Source: an uncultured Lachnospiraceae bacterium (GTDB lineage Bacteria > Bacillota > Clostridia > Lachnospirales > Lachnospiraceae). Taken from it: a DNA stretch of 64,000 nucleotides. A program made the position numbers and the translations under genes. Of the stretch, positions 42,475-51,043 are shown piece after piece (position 1 is the stretch's first letter; the number at the start of each line of letters is the position of its first letter). The DNA is taken from assembly GCA_947630695.1 (NCBI GenBank), contig CANRIM010000004.1:1-64000 (forward strand), in the 5' to 3' direction. The notes under the pieces were generated by a model. That model was not told the DNA's origin, made no database searches, and saw only the letters and a list, made by a program, of their open reading frames with translations.

Positions 42475-43017
42475 ATGAAGAAAGAAATAGAACAAATGAA
42501 GCGTCTGGCGCTGGAAAACGGTTTCTTTGAGGCTGGGGTGCTGGACATCAGTGCATTGGTCTATGCGCCGCAAATTCGGGAAATCTGTGAAACGAACCGA
42601 TGCGGCGCTTACGGAAAGCTTTGGGTTTGCCCGCCGGCCATCGGCACTCTTGCAGAATGTAAGGAACGGGTGGAACAGTATCAGTCCATGCTGCTGTTCA
42701 GCGCAAAATTTGATCTGGAGGATCCCTTTGATTATGAGGGGATGATGGATGGCGTGGGGCGTTTTCAGAAAATGATCGAAGCCTTTGATGCACAGGTCCG
42801 GCCCCTGACGGATACGTATTTGCTGCTGGCCAACGGCGGCTGCGGGAATTGTAAGGCCTGCACCTGCCCGGACGCACCCTGCCGGTTTCCGGAAAAAGCC
42901 TTTCAGGCACTGGAAGGCTATGGATTTGACGTTAGCGCGCTGGCCGCTGCGGCAGGGATGCATTACCACAACGGCGCCAATACGATGACGTATTTTGGCG
43001 CCCTTCTGTTTTCTTGA
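42475..43017 (+). CDS. DUF2284 predicted metal-binding protein
   Basis: A 180-residue cysteine-rich protein. CGAYGKLWVCPPAIGTL near residue 43 and CGNCKACTCPDAPCRFP near residue 125 are the conserved cysteine sets of DUF2284, which are likely to bind an iron-sulfur cluster or other metal. Function is unknown; some relatives sit with metal or corrinoid proteins. No signal peptide is seen. ATG at 42475 is chosen; a TTG nine bases before is possible, and the ribosome binding site is weak for either. It follows the ATPase-permease fusion by 49 bases. Confidence 0.88.
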   Translation: MKKEIEQMKRLALENGFFEAGVLDISALVYAPQIREICETNRCGAYGKLWVCPPAIGTLAECKERVEQYQSMLLFSAKFDLEDPFDYEGMMDGVGRFQKMIEAFDAQVRPLTDTYLLLANGGCGNCKACTCPDAPCRFPEKAFQALEGYGFDVSALAAAAGMHYHNGANTMTYFGALLFS

Positions 43018-43077
43018 TAAAATCCAGTCTGGCTCGTTATTGGTCAGTATGTTAATTACTATGATTCCGGTTTGGGA

Positions 43078-44079
43078 TTACTGGTAATTGGATGAAATTG
43101 AAAGAGGATAGTTTGACCATGCATCATTATTCATTAGTTTTGCTTGAATATCCATCAGTGCTTTCATCGCAGTACAATATTCTATCCGATCACAGTCACG
43201 AAGGACATATTGTCTTTGCATTATTTCATAGGCTGTTTTTACATTAAAATTATTGGCAGTATCTGTAAAGAAATGAAACTCTGACGGGATCACTCCGGGA
43301 ATCCCGTCTCTGCGTTCTGTTTCTTCCGACATGCGTATCTGTAAAAGTCTTTTCATCTGCAGTGTATCACAAAGAAGCGTTTGTATTTGTATAATTCCGT
43401 TCAAAACTGTCAGGTCATAAATATGTTTTGCGGCTTCAAAAGCACGATGAGGATCATCGGATTTGCGTACATAGGCTTCGGCGGCAAAAAGCTTGTCTAT
43501 AAAAATACGTTCTATGGTGATTGTTTGTATTTCGAAAGGCTTTACATCATATCGAGTTTCCAATATCCGCTTCTCTGTATCAGTTGCAAGATCATACAAC
43601 ATTGGGGCAATTTCCAGTTTCGTTACAGGTTCACTGATGGTAAAAGAAGTTGCTTCAATTTTTAGTTTTCCAAAACGCTGCAAAGTATCGTCTGTATCAT
43701 AAACTGTCACAGGATGATACGTGTATACGGCAATCACTTCTGAACGATTCGTTTTACCCAAAGATCGGTCTCTAGGCAGGGAATTATATTTTTTTGTAGC
43801 ATTTTCCAAACGTTTATTATTTTGAGAGGTCGTGCAATTCTTTGTGTCTACAGAAAGATCGATGTCCTCTGAAAAACGGTTGGTTGTTTTGAGCGCTTTA
43901 TATAAAGCTGTGCCGCCTTTGAAATAAGCAGGCAGACCGTCATTTTGTTTTTCTGCCAGTTCAGAGAGAATGAGGACAACATAATAATCCTTTTCAAGAA
44001 CGTCAGAACGGTATCCGGTTTTGTTGTGAATATTTTCTATCAGGACACGAAATGCGTCGGAATCCATATGAAGGTTCAT
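43078..44079 (-). CDS. AbiEii/AbiGii-family nucleotidyltransferase toxin
   Basis: Toxin part of an AbiE-type (type IV) toxin-antitoxin or abortive infection system against phage. The 333-residue protein shows the nucleotidyltransferase motifs AYFKGGTALYKAL near residue 51 and FSEDIDLSVD near residue 69, as in the AbiEii family; the target of the nucleotide transfer varies, with tRNA shown for some relatives. It begins with an ATGA overlap with its upstream partner gene. GC content is distinctly low compared with the flanking metabolic genes, a usual sign of mobile defence genes. Confidence 0.9.
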   Translation of the reverse strand: MNLHMDSDAFRVLIENIHNKTGYRSDVLEKDYYVVLILSELAEKQNDGLPAYFKGGTALYKALKTTNRFSEDIDLSVDTKNCTTSQNNKRLENATKKYNSLPRDRSLGKTNRSEVIAVYTYHPVTVYDTDDTLQRFGKLKIEATSFTISEPVTKLEIAPMLYDLATDTEKRILETRYDVKPFEIQTITIERIFIDKLFAAEAYVRKSDDPHRAFEAAKHIYDLTVLNGIIQIQTLLCDTLQMKRLLQIRMSEETERRDGIPGVIPSEFHFFTDTANNFNVKTAYEIMQRQYVLRDCDRIEYCTAMKALMDIQAKLMNNDAWSNYPLSISSNYQ

Positions 44080-44729
44080 TGTATATCTCCTTCGCTTGCC
44101 GTATGTGCAAGCTGTAATATTGTTTTTTTGTTGTAGTATTTGTCCGCAAGAGAAAGAAGCAATTCATACTTCAGTTTCATTTGATGAATATAGTCTGTCA
44201 ATACTTTATATGGATGGATGGCATCTATGGGGGCTTTATCCATTAAATCCAGAACATCAAGAAATTGTAAATATGCCTTGTTTGTTTCATTGATAGTTGT
44301 TTTGGGAGGGCGAATAATAACATTGAGTTTATAATCTGTACGGGTACAGTCAGTGGCTTTGTTGGTCGCAATGCATCGCTGGTTCGGTAATTGTGTTGTA
44401 AGACCCATACGATGGAGTATTGTATAGCCTGTTTCATATCCGATGTCCGGTAAAAGATATTTATCAGCGATCAGGCGTTCTGTGTTGATGCCTGCTTCGC
44501 CAAAAGGTGTTACCACAGTAAAATAATAAATTCCTTTCTGATGAAACCGGAGATTGGAAATTTTCTTTTCATCCATCATTCTTTTGAACACCACAGCAGT
44601 GGCAGCGACAGCTTCTTTTTGATTTAATCCATATGCGTCTGCAAGTTTTGCTGCAATATCACTTGTATAGATCGGTTGTCCTGTTTCAAAGTTTTTTAAT
44701 CGAAGATATATGAATTCTGTGTAAGTCAT
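44076..44729 (-). CDS. AbiEi-type antitoxin / DUF6088-like protein
   Basis: Partner of the AbiEii toxin, 217 residues. The N-terminus has a winged-helix look (YTSDIAAKLADAYGLNQKEA and VVFKRMMDEKKISNLRFHQKGIYY), typical for the DNA-binding antitoxins of AbiE pairs that repress their own promoter; the remainder has the AbiEi-like TGYTILHRMGLTTQLPN. It precedes the toxin gene with a four-base ATGA overlap, the standard order for such pairs. The DUF6088 label is from recollection and is less certain than the toxin call. Confidence 0.8.
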   Translation of the reverse strand: MTYTEFIYLRLKNFETGQPIYTSDIAAKLADAYGLNQKEAVAATAVVFKRMMDEKKISNLRFHQKGIYYFTVVTPFGEAGINTERLIADKYLLPDIGYETGYTILHRMGLTTQLPNQRCIATNKATDCTRTDYKLNVIIRPPKTTINETNKAYLQFLDVLDLMDKAPIDAIHPYKVLTDYIHQMKLKYELLLSLADKYYNKKTILQLAHTASEGDIQ

Positions 44730-44966
44730 CAGGTATAACTCCTTGCGTGATATATTATAACCGATTTTTTAAAAAATATTTCGTTGTTATTATATCAAAT
44801 AATATATTCATTGTCTACAGATATTCTTTAATTGCCTGGAATAATAGCACTGGCAGTGATTTCAATGAGATTCCGAGGTGCTTTGAAACAGGAATAAAAC
44901 CAGAAAATCCGGAAACAATGAGGAGGGAACAACAAAAAAGAAGTTCACAGAAACTTCACAGAAAAA

Positions 44967-44993
44967 TTAGCACTCAACGGTTGACATTGCTAA
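44967..44993 (+). promoter_or_regulatory. CIRCE-like HrcA operator
   Basis: TTAGCACTC (44967-44975), nine bases, CATTGCTAA (44985-44993). The left half is the exact CIRCE half-site and the right half matches 7 of 9 positions of GAGTGCTAA. The spacing of nine is exact. It overlaps the -35 box of hsp20, so HrcA binding would block transcription until heat shock. Confidence 0.85.
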
Positions 44994-45008
44994 TAAATGT
45001 GCTATTAT
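44981..45008 (+). promoter_or_regulatory. hsp20 promoter
   Basis: TTGACA (44981-44986) and TATTAT (45003-45008) with a 16-base spacer; the -35 box lies inside the CIRCE-like operator. Confidence 0.8.
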
Positions 45009-45086
45009 ACATATAACAGCTAGAGCAAGAGGCACAGGAAAGCAAAGGCTGTATATATTAATTCATCATGAATGGAGGAATGAACG

Positions 45087-45524
45087 ATGTTAATGCCGAG
45101 TGTTTTTTCAGATAATTTTGTGGAGGATATGTTTGACGACTTCTTTTTCCCCGCAACCACTTACAAACAGAGGAACAGGAGCGTGGCGATGAACGCCGAC
45201 GTCAAAGAAAAGAAAGATTCTTATGAAATCGCTCTGGACCTGCCGGGTTATGACAAGAATGAGGTGAAGGTAGAACTTTCCGAAGGATACCTGACCATCA
45301 GTGCGAAGCACAGTGAAGACAAAGAGGAAAAGAGCAAGGATGAAAGATACATCCGCAAAGAACGCTACGTCGGACAGATGCAGAGAAGCTTTTACGTCGG
45401 AGAAGAAATCACAGACGAGGATATCAAAGCTTCCTTTACCAACGGGGTACTGAATCTGACCGTACCGAAGAAAGAGGCGAAGGCTTCCGTTCCGGAAAAG
45501 AAATACATTGCCATCGAAGGATAA
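45087..45524 (+). CDS. Small heat shock protein, Hsp20 family
   Basis: A 145-residue ATP-independent chaperone that holds unfolding proteins. The alpha-crystallin domain spans about residues 33-125 with KKDSYEIALDLPGYDKNEVKVEL, and the closing A-x-x-x-N-GVLNLTVPK motif; the C-terminal tail has a typical KYIAIEG end. The N-terminus MLMPSVFSDNFVEDMFDDFF matches clostridial Hsp18/Hsp20. GGAGG lies nine bases before ATG. It is controlled by a CIRCE-like operator, which is usual for groESL and dnaK but less so for hsp20 genes. Confidence 0.97.
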   Translation: MLMPSVFSDNFVEDMFDDFFFPATTYKQRNRSVAMNADVKEKKDSYEIALDLPGYDKNEVKVELSEGYLTISAKHSEDKEEKSKDERYIRKERYVGQMQRSFYVGEEITDEDIKASFTNGVLNLTVPKKEAKASVPEKKYIAIEG

Positions 45525-45571
45525 AAGGAAAAGTGAAGCATCACAGAATACTCACAAAATAAACACAGAAC

Positions 45572-45610
45572 AAAGCGAAATAGCGATTGCCGTTATTTCG
45601 CTTTTGTTTT
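45572..45610 (+). terminator. Terminator of hsp20
   Basis: AAAGCGAAATA (45572-45582) pairs perfectly with TATTTCGCTTT (45594-45604), followed by TGTTTT. Confidence 0.9.
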
Positions 45611-45790
45611 ATACTGTAATTACAGCGTCGAAAGCTCGAATCCACGGTATGCTTGCATACCGTTGGGTGAGAAGCTTTATGACGCGCCCCCAACATGAGG
45701 AAGAAGTGGGGTAGGGGCCCCATGGATTCCGAATGTTGGGCAGGATTGTGAAAGCTGCGAAGCAGCGAAACAATCCGTAATTACTTTGGA
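45610..45790 (+). ncRNA. Strongly structured RNA candidate, possibly raiA-type
   Basis: About 180 bases between hsp20 and the DUF362 gene hold many nested helices: outer GTAATTAC (45616-45623) with GTAATTAC (45777-45784); GAATCCA (45637-45643) region with TGGATTC (45723-45729); hairpin ACGGTATG/CATACCGT (45644-45663); GTTGGG with CCCAAC (45689-45694); GTGGGG/CCCCAT (45706-45723); and GGATTG (45743-45748) with CAATCC (45771-45776) enclosing GCTGC/GCAGC and symmetric GAAA bulges. TATACT (45610-45615) with TTGCCG 16 bases before could be its promoter. The length, GAAA-flanked terminal hairpin and position recall the raiA RNA motif of Firmicutes, but this is from memory. It could also be a leader of the next gene, since no terminator separates them. 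Confidence 0.6.
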
Positions 45791-45847
45791 AAGAACGGCT
45801 ATTAAAAGCGTTGCTGTCCACTACATATTTACAAGGAGGGGGTAAAG

Positions 45848-46711
45848 ATGTCTGTCGTATATTTTTCAAAGCATATTACAGGAGAAGAAGTCGCAGCACT
45901 GTATGAACAACTGGGGAAGAAACTGGAAGGCCGGGTGGCCGCCAAGGTACACACCGGCGAGGCCGGCAATCAAAATTATCTGCGGCCTGCATTCTGGAAG
46001 CCCGTCATTGACCGGCTGCATGCGACGGTCACCGAGTGCAATACAGCCTATGAAGGCGCCCGCAATACCACGAAGCGGCACTTAAAGCTGCTGGAAGATC
46101 ATGAGTGGACAAAATATTTTACGGTAGATATTCTGGATGCAGAGGCACCGGATCTGGAGCTTGCGGTACCAGGCGGAAAACATTTGAAGAAAAATTATGT
46201 GGGGAGCCATTTGACGAATTATGACGCGCTGCTGGTGCTTTCCCATTTCAAAGGACATCCCATGGGCGGTTACGGCGGCGCTCTGAAGCAGCTGTCCATC
46301 GGACTTGCGTCTTCCTATGGAAAGGCTTATATCCATGGCGCGGGAGATCCGGATGCTTTCTGGTCTGCGGATCATGACGCCTTTCTGGAATCCATGGCGG
46401 AAGCGGCCAGGTCCGTGATGCAGTATTTCCACGGCAACGCCGTGTATGTGAATGTGATGAAAAATATGTCCGTGGACTGTGACTGCTGCGAAGTGGCGGA
46501 AGACCCCTGTATGCAGGATATCGGTATTTTGATATCGGAGGATCCGGTGGCCATCGACCAGGCCTGTCTGGATCTGGTATATGCCGCCACGGAGGATCCC
46601 GGACAAAAGCATCTGCTGGAACGGATTGAAAGCAGAAACGGCGTGCATACCATTGAGGCAGCCGCCGCCCTTGGACTGGGATCCAGAATGTATACGTTAA
46701 AAGAAGTGTAG
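45848..46711 (+). CDS. DUF362 domain protein
   Basis: A 287-residue protein of the DUF362 family, often associated with iron-sulfur or electron-transfer functions. Family features include HTGEAGNQNYLRPAFWKPVID, CNTAYEGARNTTKRHLKLLEDH, LSHFKGHPMGGYGGALKQLSIGLAS and DPVAIDQACLDLVY. The ferredoxin-like double 4Fe-4S segment of longer members is absent; instead DCDCCEVAEDPC near residue 211 offers four cysteines that may bind a cluster. No signal peptide is present. AAGGAGGGGG precedes the ATG. The structured RNA upstream may be part of its leader. The actual reaction is unknown. Confidence 0.88.
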   Translation: MSVVYFSKHITGEEVAALYEQLGKKLEGRVAAKVHTGEAGNQNYLRPAFWKPVIDRLHATVTECNTAYEGARNTTKRHLKLLEDHEWTKYFTVDILDAEAPDLELAVPGGKHLKKNYVGSHLTNYDALLVLSHFKGHPMGGYGGALKQLSIGLASSYGKAYIHGAGDPDAFWSADHDAFLESMAEAARSVMQYFHGNAVYVNVMKNMSVDCDCCEVAEDPCMQDIGILISEDPVAIDQACLDLVYAATEDPGQKHLLERIESRNGVHTIEAAAALGLGSRMYTLKEV

Positions 46712-46720
46712 GCAGGCAGT

Positions 46721-47455
46721 TTAAGACTGCCAGCCGCCGTCAAAGGCAATGACCTGGGCGGTGAGATACGAAGGCGCTTTTAAAAGCAGCAGTGCCATCT
46801 GCGCCGCTTCTTCGGGCGCGGCGATGCGGCCGGCGGGGATTTCTTCGGCAATGGCCTGTTTTTCTGTTTCGGTATACTGCCGGTTCATTTCCGTATCGAT
46901 CATGCCGCAGGCCAGGGCATTGACTGCGATGCCGGAAGGCGCCAGTTCCTTTGCCAGCGCTTTGGTAAATGCGTTGACGCCGCCCTTGCTGGCGGAATAG
47001 GCGACTTCACAGGAGGCGCCGCGAAGGCCCCAGACGGAGGATATAAAGAGAATTTTTCCGGATTTCTGCGCGATCATCATGGGGGTAAGATGTCGGCACA
47101 GCTGATAGCAGGAACTTAAATTGACGGACAGCAGTTCATTCCATGCGGATTCCGGAAGATCATGCAGCAAACCGGTTTTACTGATGCCTGCATTGTGGAC
47201 AAGCAGGTCGAGATGGCCGAAGCTTTCTGCGGCTGCGGCAATCTGCCCGCAGGTGGCAGGCAGGGAAATGTCGCCGATCACGGTTTTGCAGCCGATACCG
47301 TAACGCTTTGAAAGCTGTGATGCATACTCTGTTAAGAGGGGACCGCTGGTTTTGCAGTTTAAGATCAGATGGCAGCCTTCGGCGGCCAGTTTTGCGGCGA
47401 TTTCTTTTCCGATGCCTCTGGAGGCGCCGGTAACGACGGCAACCCTTGCATTCAT
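46721..47455 (-). CDS. Short-chain dehydrogenase/reductase (FabG-like)
   Basis: NAD(P)-dependent oxidoreductase of 244 residues. It shows the cofactor loop VTGASRGIGKEIA near residue 8, HNAGISKTG near residue 87, catalytic serine in ILFISSVWG, and YSASKGGVNAFTKALAKELA with the Tyr-x-x-x-Lys pair near residue 150. The C-terminus ends IAFDGGWQS in place of the FabG VDGGM. The start at 47455 follows GGAGAATG; an upstream ATG at 47521 is not supported. It may be a 3-oxoacyl-ACP reductase or a sugar dehydrogenase; no fatty acid genes are near. It converges on the DUF362 gene with only nine bases between stops. Confidence 0.9.
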   Translation of the reverse strand: MNARVAVVTGASRGIGKEIAAKLAAEGCHLILNCKTSGPLLTEYASQLSKRYGIGCKTVIGDISLPATCGQIAAAAESFGHLDLLVHNAGISKTGLLHDLPESAWNELLSVNLSSCYQLCRHLTPMMIAQKSGKILFISSVWGLRGASCEVAYSASKGGVNAFTKALAKELAPSGIAVNALACGMIDTEMNRQYTETEKQAIAEEIPAGRIAAPEEAAQMALLLLKAPSYLTAQVIAFDGGWQS

Positions 47456-47566
47456 GATACATTCTCCGTTTCTGACTGTGATTTTGTCCGGCATATAAGC
47501 CGTATGGGCAAACTGTAGCATGGATTTTTCCCGAAATCAACCGTTGTATGGAATTTATACATAAAT

Positions 47567-47595
47567 TTGACAAATGATTTCGGATATGCTAGGAT
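47567..47595 (+). promoter_or_regulatory. Promoter of the SH3-NlpC gene
   Basis: TTGACA (47567-47572), 17-base spacer, TAGGAT (47590-47595), about 70 bases before the ATG. Confidence 0.75.
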
Positions 47596-47664
47596 ATTGA
47601 GGATGTCCCTTTAATTTGAATTTTAAAAGTGAAAGATACTGTTGAAACCTTTTAGGAGGTAGGT

Positions 47665-49152
47665 ATGAGAAAATTGACCTTGAGAACTGTTTGCGGCATT
47701 CTTACGGCTGCGGGCGTTCTGTGCAGTTCATTCAGCGCATATGCCGCTGATATTGCAAAGTCATCGGAGTACCCTTCGATCGGAATTTCCTCTCTGATCG
47801 ACAGCTATTGTACCACAGATTCAAGTCTGCCGAGAGTCGGCGTGACCAATGCGATTGAGGAATATGTAAAAGCGATTATTGATACGGATCTGGTGGCCAC
47901 CGTGTCACAGGTCCGGGAAGAATACAGAACCGTAGTGATTGCACAGGTGGATGGTTATCTGAATGTGCGTAAGGAGCCTGACACAAACAGCGAGGTGGTG
48001 GGAAAGCTGCAGAACAATTCCGCGGCCAATATCACCGGCGTGGTAGGCGACTGGTACAAGATCACTTCCGGTACAGTCACGGGATATGTTATGAAAGAAT
48101 ATGTGCTCTTCGGCAAAAGCGCAGAAGCACTGGCAGAGCAGATTGCGAGAAAAACGGGAACGGTAAAGGCGGATGCGTTGAATATCCGTTCTTCCGCCAG
48201 CAAAGAGGCGACGGTGTTGGATGTGATGCCCCAGGGAGATACCTGTGAAGTGCTTTCCGAAGAGGGGGAGTGGACGAAGATCCAGTATGGTGATGCGACA
48301 GGATATGTTCTGACGCAGTACATTGACATTCAGGTTTCGATGGAAACAGCGGAATCCAAGAATGAGGAAGCAACCCGTCTGGCTTCGGAAGAAGCGGCGT
48401 ACTTAGCTTCCATTGCGAAGTACTCCTCCGCATCCTCCTCTGCATATGAGGCGGCGCGGGAGGCTGCGACAGCTGCGCAGCGTGCGCGGACCATCGCAGA
48501 GGGTGACCCTACGGAGAAGACAACGAAATTTGCATCTGAGGCAGAACATTACGCGGTACTTGCAGAGTCCTATGCCGATCAGCTGGCAGAGGAAGAAAGA
48601 GAAGCGGCGGAGCGTGCGCGTCAGGCGGCTGCGGAAGCAGAAGCTGCCCGTCAGGCAGCGGCACAGCGTGCAGCGGCGGCGTCCCGTTCACAGAGCAACA
48701 GCAACAGCAACAGCGGTTCGGGCTCTTCTTCCAAAAAGAACGAAGGAAGCAACACGAAGTCCTACAACAACGCAGCGGCTTACAGCAACTCCTCCAAGGG
48801 CCAGCAGATTGCAAGTTACGCGCAGCAGTTTATCGGTAATCCTTATGTGTGGGGCGGCACCAGCCTGACCAACGGCGCGGATTGCTCGGGCTTTGTTCAG
48901 TCGGTTATGGCGAACTGCGGTATTTCCGTATCCGGCCGGACAGCGGCTTCCCAGTCGTCGGGCGGATATTCCGTTGCGGAAAGCGAACTGCAGCCGGGAG
49001 ATCTGGTCTTCTACGCCAGCGGCGGAAGAGTCTACCACGTAGCGATTTATATCGGCGGCGGACAAGTTGTGCATGCGGCATCCTCCAGTCTCGGTATCTG
49101 TACATCCAACTACAGATATGCGACGCCATATAAATTCGTAAGGTACTATTAA
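47665..49152 (+). CDS. Secreted NlpC/P60 peptidoglycan endopeptidase with two SH3 domains
   Basis: A 495-residue wall hydrolase that cleaves stem peptides. A signal peptide (cleaved after SAYA near residue 27) is followed by two bacterial SH3 domains (about 93-150 and 168-220, with YLNVRKEPDTNSEVVGKL and ALNIRSSASKEATVLDVM), a long alanine/glutamate-rich helical stretch and a Ser/Asn linker (about 225-375), and the catalytic domain with ADCSGFVQ (C407), VYHVAIYIGGG and HAASS. All catalytic residues are present. The alanine-rich region reads like a coiled coil regulating the enzyme. AGGAGG precedes the ATG. Confidence 0.95.
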   Translation: MRKLTLRTVCGILTAAGVLCSSFSAYAADIAKSSEYPSIGISSLIDSYCTTDSSLPRVGVTNAIEEYVKAIIDTDLVATVSQVREEYRTVVIAQVDGYLNVRKEPDTNSEVVGKLQNNSAANITGVVGDWYKITSGTVTGYVMKEYVLFGKSAEALAEQIARKTGTVKADALNIRSSASKEATVLDVMPQGDTCEVLSEEGEWTKIQYGDATGYVLTQYIDIQVSMETAESKNEEATRLASEEAAYLASIAKYSSASSSAYEAAREAATAAQRARTIAEGDPTEKTTKFASEAEHYAVLAESYADQLAEEEREAAERARQAAAEAEAARQAAAQRAAAASRSQSNSNSNSGSGSSSKKNEGSNTKSYNNAAAYSNSSKGQQIASYAQQFIGNPYVWGGTSLTNGADCSGFVQSVMANCGISVSGRTAASQSSGGYSVAESELQPGDLVFYASGGRVYHVAIYIGGGQVVHAASSSLGICTSNYRYATPYKFVRYY

Positions 49153-49167
49153 GAAATTCATATTCGG

Positions 49168-49201
49168 GCCACCTGCCTCTATGCGGCAGGTGGCTGTTTG
49201 A
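49168..49201 (+). terminator. Terminator after the NlpC gene
   Basis: GCCACCTGCC (49168-49177) and GGCAGGTGGC (49185-49194) form a perfect 10-bp stem; TGTTTGATTTTT follows. Confidence 0.85.
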
Positions 49202-49216
49202 TTTTTGGAGGATATT

Positions 49217-51043
49217 ATGCGGGAAATCATACAGGTACATAACAAACAGAAAGCGGACGTGCGTCTGCAGGACGGCGGCCTGCCTCATGCAAAAGGTACC
49301 CATTGTGTTCAGATTGCCCGGGCGTCGAAGGATCCGGCCACGGCCACAGACGGAAACGGGTGGACTTATAATCATGCGGCGATGATCTGTTATTGGAACG
49401 GGGAATACTGGGTGGATTATCTGACGGATCCGGTCAGCGAGCATGTGCCCCCTTCCAAAACCATGCTGACCTGGTCTGCGGACGGATACCGCTGGGCAAA
49501 ACCGGTGGAAATGTTCCCGCCGCTTTCCGTGCCTGCAGGATATTATACGGGCCCCTGCAAAGAAGCATTGCAGGAGGAATACGTCGAATGTGTGATGCAC
49601 CAGCGGATGAGCTTTTATGTGACGAAAGACAACCGGCTGCTGGCCACCGGCTTTTACGGCATTGCCCCGGAGCATACGGTGGCGCCCAACAACGGCTACG
49701 GCGTGGGCCGGGTGGTACGGGAAATCTATCCGGATCACAGCTTTTCCCCCATATATTTTCTGCGGATCAATACCGCAGCAGGATTTGACGAGACGGCGGC
49801 GCCGCAGATTCCGCTCTATACGAAGGCGTCGGATGCAGGCTTTGTGAAAGGCTGTCAGGAACTGCTGGATAATCGTCTGGTGACGGCGCAGATGTGGGAA
49901 GAAGAACGCCTGCACAAAGAAGCGTTTACCCAGCCGGGGGCGGAAGCCTTCTGCTATTTTACGCTGCCGGATGATACGGTGACTGCCGTTTACAAAAAGT
50001 CGCTGGTGACGTCCAGCCGGGACAAGGGAGAACGCTGGGAACCGCTGCAGACCGCATATTCTCTGGAAACCTCTACCGGAAAGGTCTGGGGAGAACATAC
50101 CGCTGACGGACGATACGCCCTGTGCTACAACCCTACGACGGACAGTGCGCACCGTTGGCCGATTGCGGTGACAACCGGGGAAAACGGAAGGGATTTTTAT
50201 GATCTGTATGCAATCACACCGGAGGTTTCTCCCCACAAATATGCCGGGCTTTATAAAAATCTGGGACCACAGTATATCCGCGGCATTGTGGAGGCCAATC
50301 CCCGTCCGGCGGACGGCAGGCTGCATCTGGTTTATACCGTGAATAAAGAAGATGTGTGGACCAGTGCTACGGCGCTTCCGGTGACGGCTGTTGAAACGGA
50401 AGAGATCCATGAGGATTTTTCCGCGTACAGCGACGGAAGTCTCCCGGCAGACTGGAATCTGTATATTCCTGCCTGGTCGCCGGTGCGGATGGAAGCCCGG
50501 GACGGCCATATGGCCCTGACGCTTTATGACGCCGACCCTTTTGACCGGTGCCGGGCGATGCGCATCATGCCCGAATACCGGCGTTTTCGGGCAGTTTTGC
50601 GGGTGGCGTTGTGTGTTTGCAGCGAAAAAACCGCGTATACCATTGACTTTGAAGACGCAGGCGGAAGAAATCCGATGCGTCTGGTGTTTAATCACAAAAA
50701 GGAACTGATTGTAAAAAACGGTGGGAGATATGATCATTTTACCGACTATCGTCCGGAGGAAGAGATAGAACTGGAGATCGAAGCTTCCTGTGTCAGAAAT
50801 CAGTACAGCATCTGTTTCCGGCAGGGAGCAAAGACGATGAAACAAAGCTTTGCTTTTTGCAATTCCGTCTGCGCGGTGCAGAGGATCCTGTTTGCTTCCA
50901 AGGTCAGCCTTCCCTTTAATACGCTGGAGGACTGCGGCAAATGGGGCGATCTGGGAAATCTTCCGGGTGCGGACGTGAAGCTGACGGAAAGCAGGATGCA
51001 GATCCTGCGTGTGGATATATTTGATGGAGATCAGAATGGATAA
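49217..51043 (+). CDS. Sialidase-fold (BNR propeller) glycosidase-like protein
   Basis: A 608-residue protein with no signal peptide. Degenerate Asp-box motifs, SADGYRW near residue 87 and SSRDKGERW near residue 273, and TTGENGRDFY point to a six-bladed sialidase/neuraminidase-type propeller covering about residues 15-390. The C-terminal 200 residues (from HEDFSAYSDGSLPADWNL) look like a jelly-roll carbohydrate-binding or LamG-type domain. Classical sialidase arginine triad residues could not be confirmed. It starts behind GGAGG and overlaps the next gene (an ABC exporter) by eight bases, so it belongs to that operon. It may act on imported glycans rather than on sialic acid. Confidence 0.7.
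   Translation: MREIIQVHNKQKADVRLQDGGLPHAKGTHCVQIARASKDPATATDGNGWTYNHAAMICYWNGEYWVDYLTDPVSEHVPPSKTMLTWSADGYRWAKPVEMFPPLSVPAGYYTGPCKEALQEEYVECVMHQRMSFYVTKDNRLLATGFYGIAPEHTVAPNNGYGVGRVVREIYPDHSFSPIYFLRINTAAGFDETAAPQIPLYTKASDAGFVKGCQELLDNRLVTAQMWEEERLHKEAFTQPGAEAFCYFTLPDDTVTAVYKKSLVTSSRDKGERWEPLQTAYSLETSTGKVWGEHTADGRYALCYNPTTDSAHRWPIAVTTGENGRDFYDLYAITPEVSPHKYAGLYKNLGPQYIRGIVEANPRPADGRLHLVYTVNKEDVWTSATALPVTAVETEEIHEDFSAYSDGSLPADWNLYIPAWSPVRMEARDGHMALTLYDADPFDRCRAMRIMPEYRRFRAVLRVALCVCSEKTAYTIDFEDAGGRNPMRLVFNHKKELIVKNGGRYDHFTDYRPEEEIELEIEASCVRNQYSICFRQGAKTMKQSFAFCNSVCAVQRILFASKVSLPFNTLEDCGKWGDLGNLPGADVKLTESRMQILRVDIFDGDQNG

Larger units (their letters stand above)
44730..45086. other. 357-base intergenic region between AbiE genes and hsp20
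   Basis: Holds the divergent control region: AT-rich DNA near 44750-44830 that should carry the AbiE promoter on the minus strand, and the CIRCE-like operator and hsp20 promoter at 44967-45008. An open frame through 44747-45016 has no coding character. No other gene was seen. Confidence 0.7.

Noticed and set aside
44747..45016. Open frame of 89 codons before hsp20
   Set aside because: Runs through the CIRCE-like operator and hsp20 promoter, has no domain and no good ribosome binding site.
45508..45714. Open frame of 68 codons after hsp20
   Set aside because: Crosses the hsp20 terminator and the structured RNA; no coding character.
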